A DNA stretch of 28,038 nt from a virus: the IMG/VR virus record IMGVR_UViG_3300028610_000790, positions 1 to 28,038 of that record, one strand, 5' to 3'. The position numbers and the translations under genes were made by a program. Under the pieces are notes generated by a model. It was not told the DNA's origin. It did not search any database and saw only the letters and a list, made by a program, of their open reading frames with translations. Of this stretch, positions 26,153 through 28,038 are shown piece by piece. How positions within the stretch are numbered: the stretch's first letter is position 1; each line of letters starts with the position of its first letter.

Positions 26153-28038
26153 TATCTCGCTTTCTTTGGGGGCCGCTTTACCTTTGAAGTTGGCATACCG
26201 AAGAACGGCAGGGTGGCCCCCCAAGCTGTTTTCCGGCCAGCTTTCCAGTCTAAGAACTGGTTAAATGTAATTGGTGTACCAACATCAAAAACATAATCTC
26301 TTGTGCGTTTTGGTAGGTCCCAGCCCTTATAGCGTGAACCAAACCCGGAACCGACGGGGAGTTGAGCTAAGAGTGCAGACATGGCGGGCGACAATTTGTA
26401 GGACAGCTTCGCGGCCGGTTTCGCGCCCCATTCTGCTACCTCGAAGACAGACTTGAGTGGGCGGACATAAGCGGGTCCCCCACGGATGGTCTTTGTTTTG
26501 CCGCTTTTGTCGGTGGTCTTGTAATCGGGCGCGTCCCACCATGCACGAACAGCGAAGCCCTTACCTTCGGGGTTTTCCCAGAGATGCTTACTCTTGCCGT
26601 CTGCCTGCTGTGTCATCATATAGTTGTACAGATCAGCAGCCCCGACCATCAATATGCCACCAAGGGCATAACGTCGGTACTTTGATTTGATCGGGCCAAT
26701 CTCTCCCAAACGTAGTCTGCGGATCATCTTGTCGGTCATAAACGATTTAGCTACGTTTTTGGCGACAAGCAAATGCTCTCGTTGCCACGTCGGAGATAAC
26801 AACATACGTTGCCACCACCTACGAACATCCGGTTCAAAGTACGCCTTCACCATCCAACGATTCGTTTCAAGTAGTGACCGCTTGTAGTGTTCGCCGGAAA
26901 AGTGACCGTCGGCCTTCTTGACCACATCGCGGGCGCACTGTTCTTTAGTTAGCCCCTTCTTGAGATATTTAGGGAGCAACGCGTTGTACGTATCCACCGC
27001 AAACGATGTCTTCATGCCCGGCTGAACAACATCGAAGATGAAATCACGCATGATCTTGATAGGATATGTGGCGATGTTGCCCGCCTTGCCCGCCGGACTC
27101 GCACCCTCAAAGAACGAGTTCCGATAACCCACATCCTCATAGCCCTTAAATAATTCCAACCCCTCTTGGTGTAGTAGTCGCACGGTCGGGTCGAGTTGTC
27201 TGCGGAGTCTAAGGCCGCGCCTGATATTGAAGAACGGCACCCGGAGATTGGCGGCCTCCTGCGCCCCCAATGACATGACGTGGAAAAGACTGACACCCAA
27301 CTTCAATGACTTTGTGGCAAAGTTTAGTTGGTCGAGCTTGGTATAAGTTGGACTCTCCAGGTATGCCTTCACGAACGGGGCCAGGTCTGTGCGGACGCCG
27401 ACTGCGCCACGGAGTCGAACCAACGTGCCATCGGCGGACCTGAAAGTTAGCGGCTTGTCAAGTGCGTCGTGTGAATACCGCTCATAACCCTCGGTCAAGC
27501 CCTGCTTCTTTAGTTGGTCCCACCGCTCAATCATGCGAATCGGTCGGGGTTGTCCGGCCTTAGTGAGTTGGATCATCCCCTCTTTGGCCGCCCCGACACT
27601 GTGCAGGGTCTTAAACATCTCGCGGGACTGGTGCGCCCGCATGACCGATTCCCAGCTTTTACCAATAATCTCGCCGAGATTGGTACTGGCAGGGGTTAGA
27701 CCCTTCGCCATCCCCGCCTCAAAAGTTGGAATCTTGCGTTGCTTAGCGAGTGGCGTTGTCTTAGTAAACTTACCGTACATGAAGTCGAACGGCTTGCCGG
27801 ACTTGGGGTTAATCCACCAGTGGGAGATATGGTGCATCCCCTCCGGCATTTCAAGCCGGTCAAGAACCTTGTGTTCGTCAATAAACCTGTCGAGTTTGCC
27901 CTTTTCCTTGAGCGCCCACTCGACCATGCCACGCTCAGCCTCGGTCATCTGTCGCCAGTATTTGCTTTTTCTGCCCTGCTCAAAGGCGTGGAGCATCAAC
28001 ATCTGGCGGCTGTCCGTTAGTGTCTCTCCCTTGATCTT
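26152..28038 (-). CDS. C-terminal part of a large phage protein, cut by the right edge
   Basis: 629 codons to the edge with no stop, so the true start is outside; an ATG at 28002 is in frame but lacks a ribosome site. The sequence is basic, helical and aromatic (SRQMLMLHAFEQGRKSKYWR; FKTLHSVGAAKEGM; LNFATKSLKLGVSLFHVMSL; KMIRRLRLGEIGPIKSKYRR), with a short hydrophobic stretch (LGGILMVGAADLYNYM) and a Lys-rich end (SKVKRPPKKAR). This looks like the tail of a large polyvalent or internal virion protein delivered with the DNA. No catalytic motif is visible. Identification is by overall character only. Confidence 0.7.
   Translation of the reverse strand, partial: KIKGETLTDSRQMLMLHAFEQGRKSKYWRQMTEAERGMVEWALKEKGKLDRFIDEHKVLDRLEMPEGMHHISHWWINPKSGKPFDFMYGKFTKTTPLAKQRKIPTFEAGMAKGLTPASTNLGEIIGKSWESVMRAHQSREMFKTLHSVGAAKEGMIQLTKAGQPRPIRMIERWDQLKKQGLTEGYERYSHDALDKPLTFRSADGTLVRLRGAVGVRTDLAPFVKAYLESPTYTKLDQLNFATKSLKLGVSLFHVMSLGAQEAANLRVPFFNIRRGLRLRRQLDPTVRLLHQEGLELFKGYEDVGYRNSFFEGASPAGKAGNIATYPIKIMRDFIFDVVQPGMKTSFAVDTYNALLPKYLKKGLTKEQCARDVVKKADGHFSGEHYKRSLLETNRWMVKAYFEPDVRRWWQRMLLSPTWQREHLLVAKNVAKSFMTDKMIRRLRLGEIGPIKSKYRRYALGGILMVGAADLYNYMMTQQADGKSKHLWENPEGKGFAVRAWWDAPDYKTTDKSGKTKTIRGGPAYVRPLKSVFEVAEWGAKPAAKLSYKLSPAMSALLAQLPVGSGFGSRYKGWDLPKRTRDYVFDVGTPITFNQFLDWKAGRKTAWGATLPFFGMPTSKVKRPPKKAR

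Noticed and set aside
1-28038. tRNA genes, CRISPR arrays, insertion sequences and attachment sites
   Set aside because: I found no cloverleaf-like block, regularly spaced repeats, transposase or integrase on reading both strands; this was by eye only.

Overview
The window reads as one arm of a tailed-phage (or prophage) genome. Every gene I can support, 67 in all, lies on the minus strand, so transcription runs from high to low coordinates. Genes are small and tightly packed. Most junctions are stop/start overlaps (ATGA, GTGA, TGATG, TAATG), usually with an AGGAGG-type ribosome site inside the end of the upstream gene. Both window edges cut a gene. I see no integrase, repressor, terminase, portal or capsid gene, and I recognised no tRNA gene or CRISPR array. 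No gene-free stretch reaches 300 bases; the longest is about 197 bases (18799-18995).

Host: strong Shine-Dalgarno sites and TTGACA-type promoters argue against a typical Bacteroidota host. Four exported proteins with Sec signal peptides, one with an outer-membrane-barrel look and one with a dockerin-like calcium loop (DVNRDGRVSISDI), fit a diderm bacterium, perhaps of the FCB/Zixibacteria kind. That host guess is inference only.

Layout from right to left. (A) 28038-21588: the end of a large virion-associated protein, a tail-anchored small membrane protein, three exported beta-rich or dockerin-like proteins including a 957-residue fibre/adhesin-like protein, and an NlpC/P60 peptidase. (B) 21478-18996, behind a possible promoter near 21541-21569: a holin-like protein, a barrel-like exported protein, a dATP/dGTP diphosphohydrolase-like (DUF5664) protein, a helix-turn-helix metallophosphoesterase and a small basic protein. 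(C) 18798-751, behind the best promoter in the window (18830-18858): an AbrB-like regulator first, then many tiny proteins, an HNH nuclease, a winged-helix protein, the YqaJ exonuclease/RecT annealing pair, a long run of small phage proteins (many with zinc-type Cys pairs), a Gp37/Gp68-like protein, an ASCH protein, a replication-initiation-like protein, a DNA methyltransferase, a cytidine deaminase and a PD-(D/E)XK nuclease. (D) 687-1, behind a weaker promoter near 726-754: three small genes running off the left edge.

The best leads for something new are: a duplicated micro-gene pair of 19 and 21 codons flanking a 46-codon gene (17763-18017); a repeated gene-junction element that gives consecutive unrelated proteins the same C-terminal TDGPG tail; a bank of phage-encoded exported proteins beside the lysis genes; an 11-bp tandem repeat plus A8 tract inside the replication gene; and a relic of an early-gene C-terminus lying just downstream of a late promoter. 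Seven genes of 16 to 46 codons are reported here that ordinary length cut-offs would miss.
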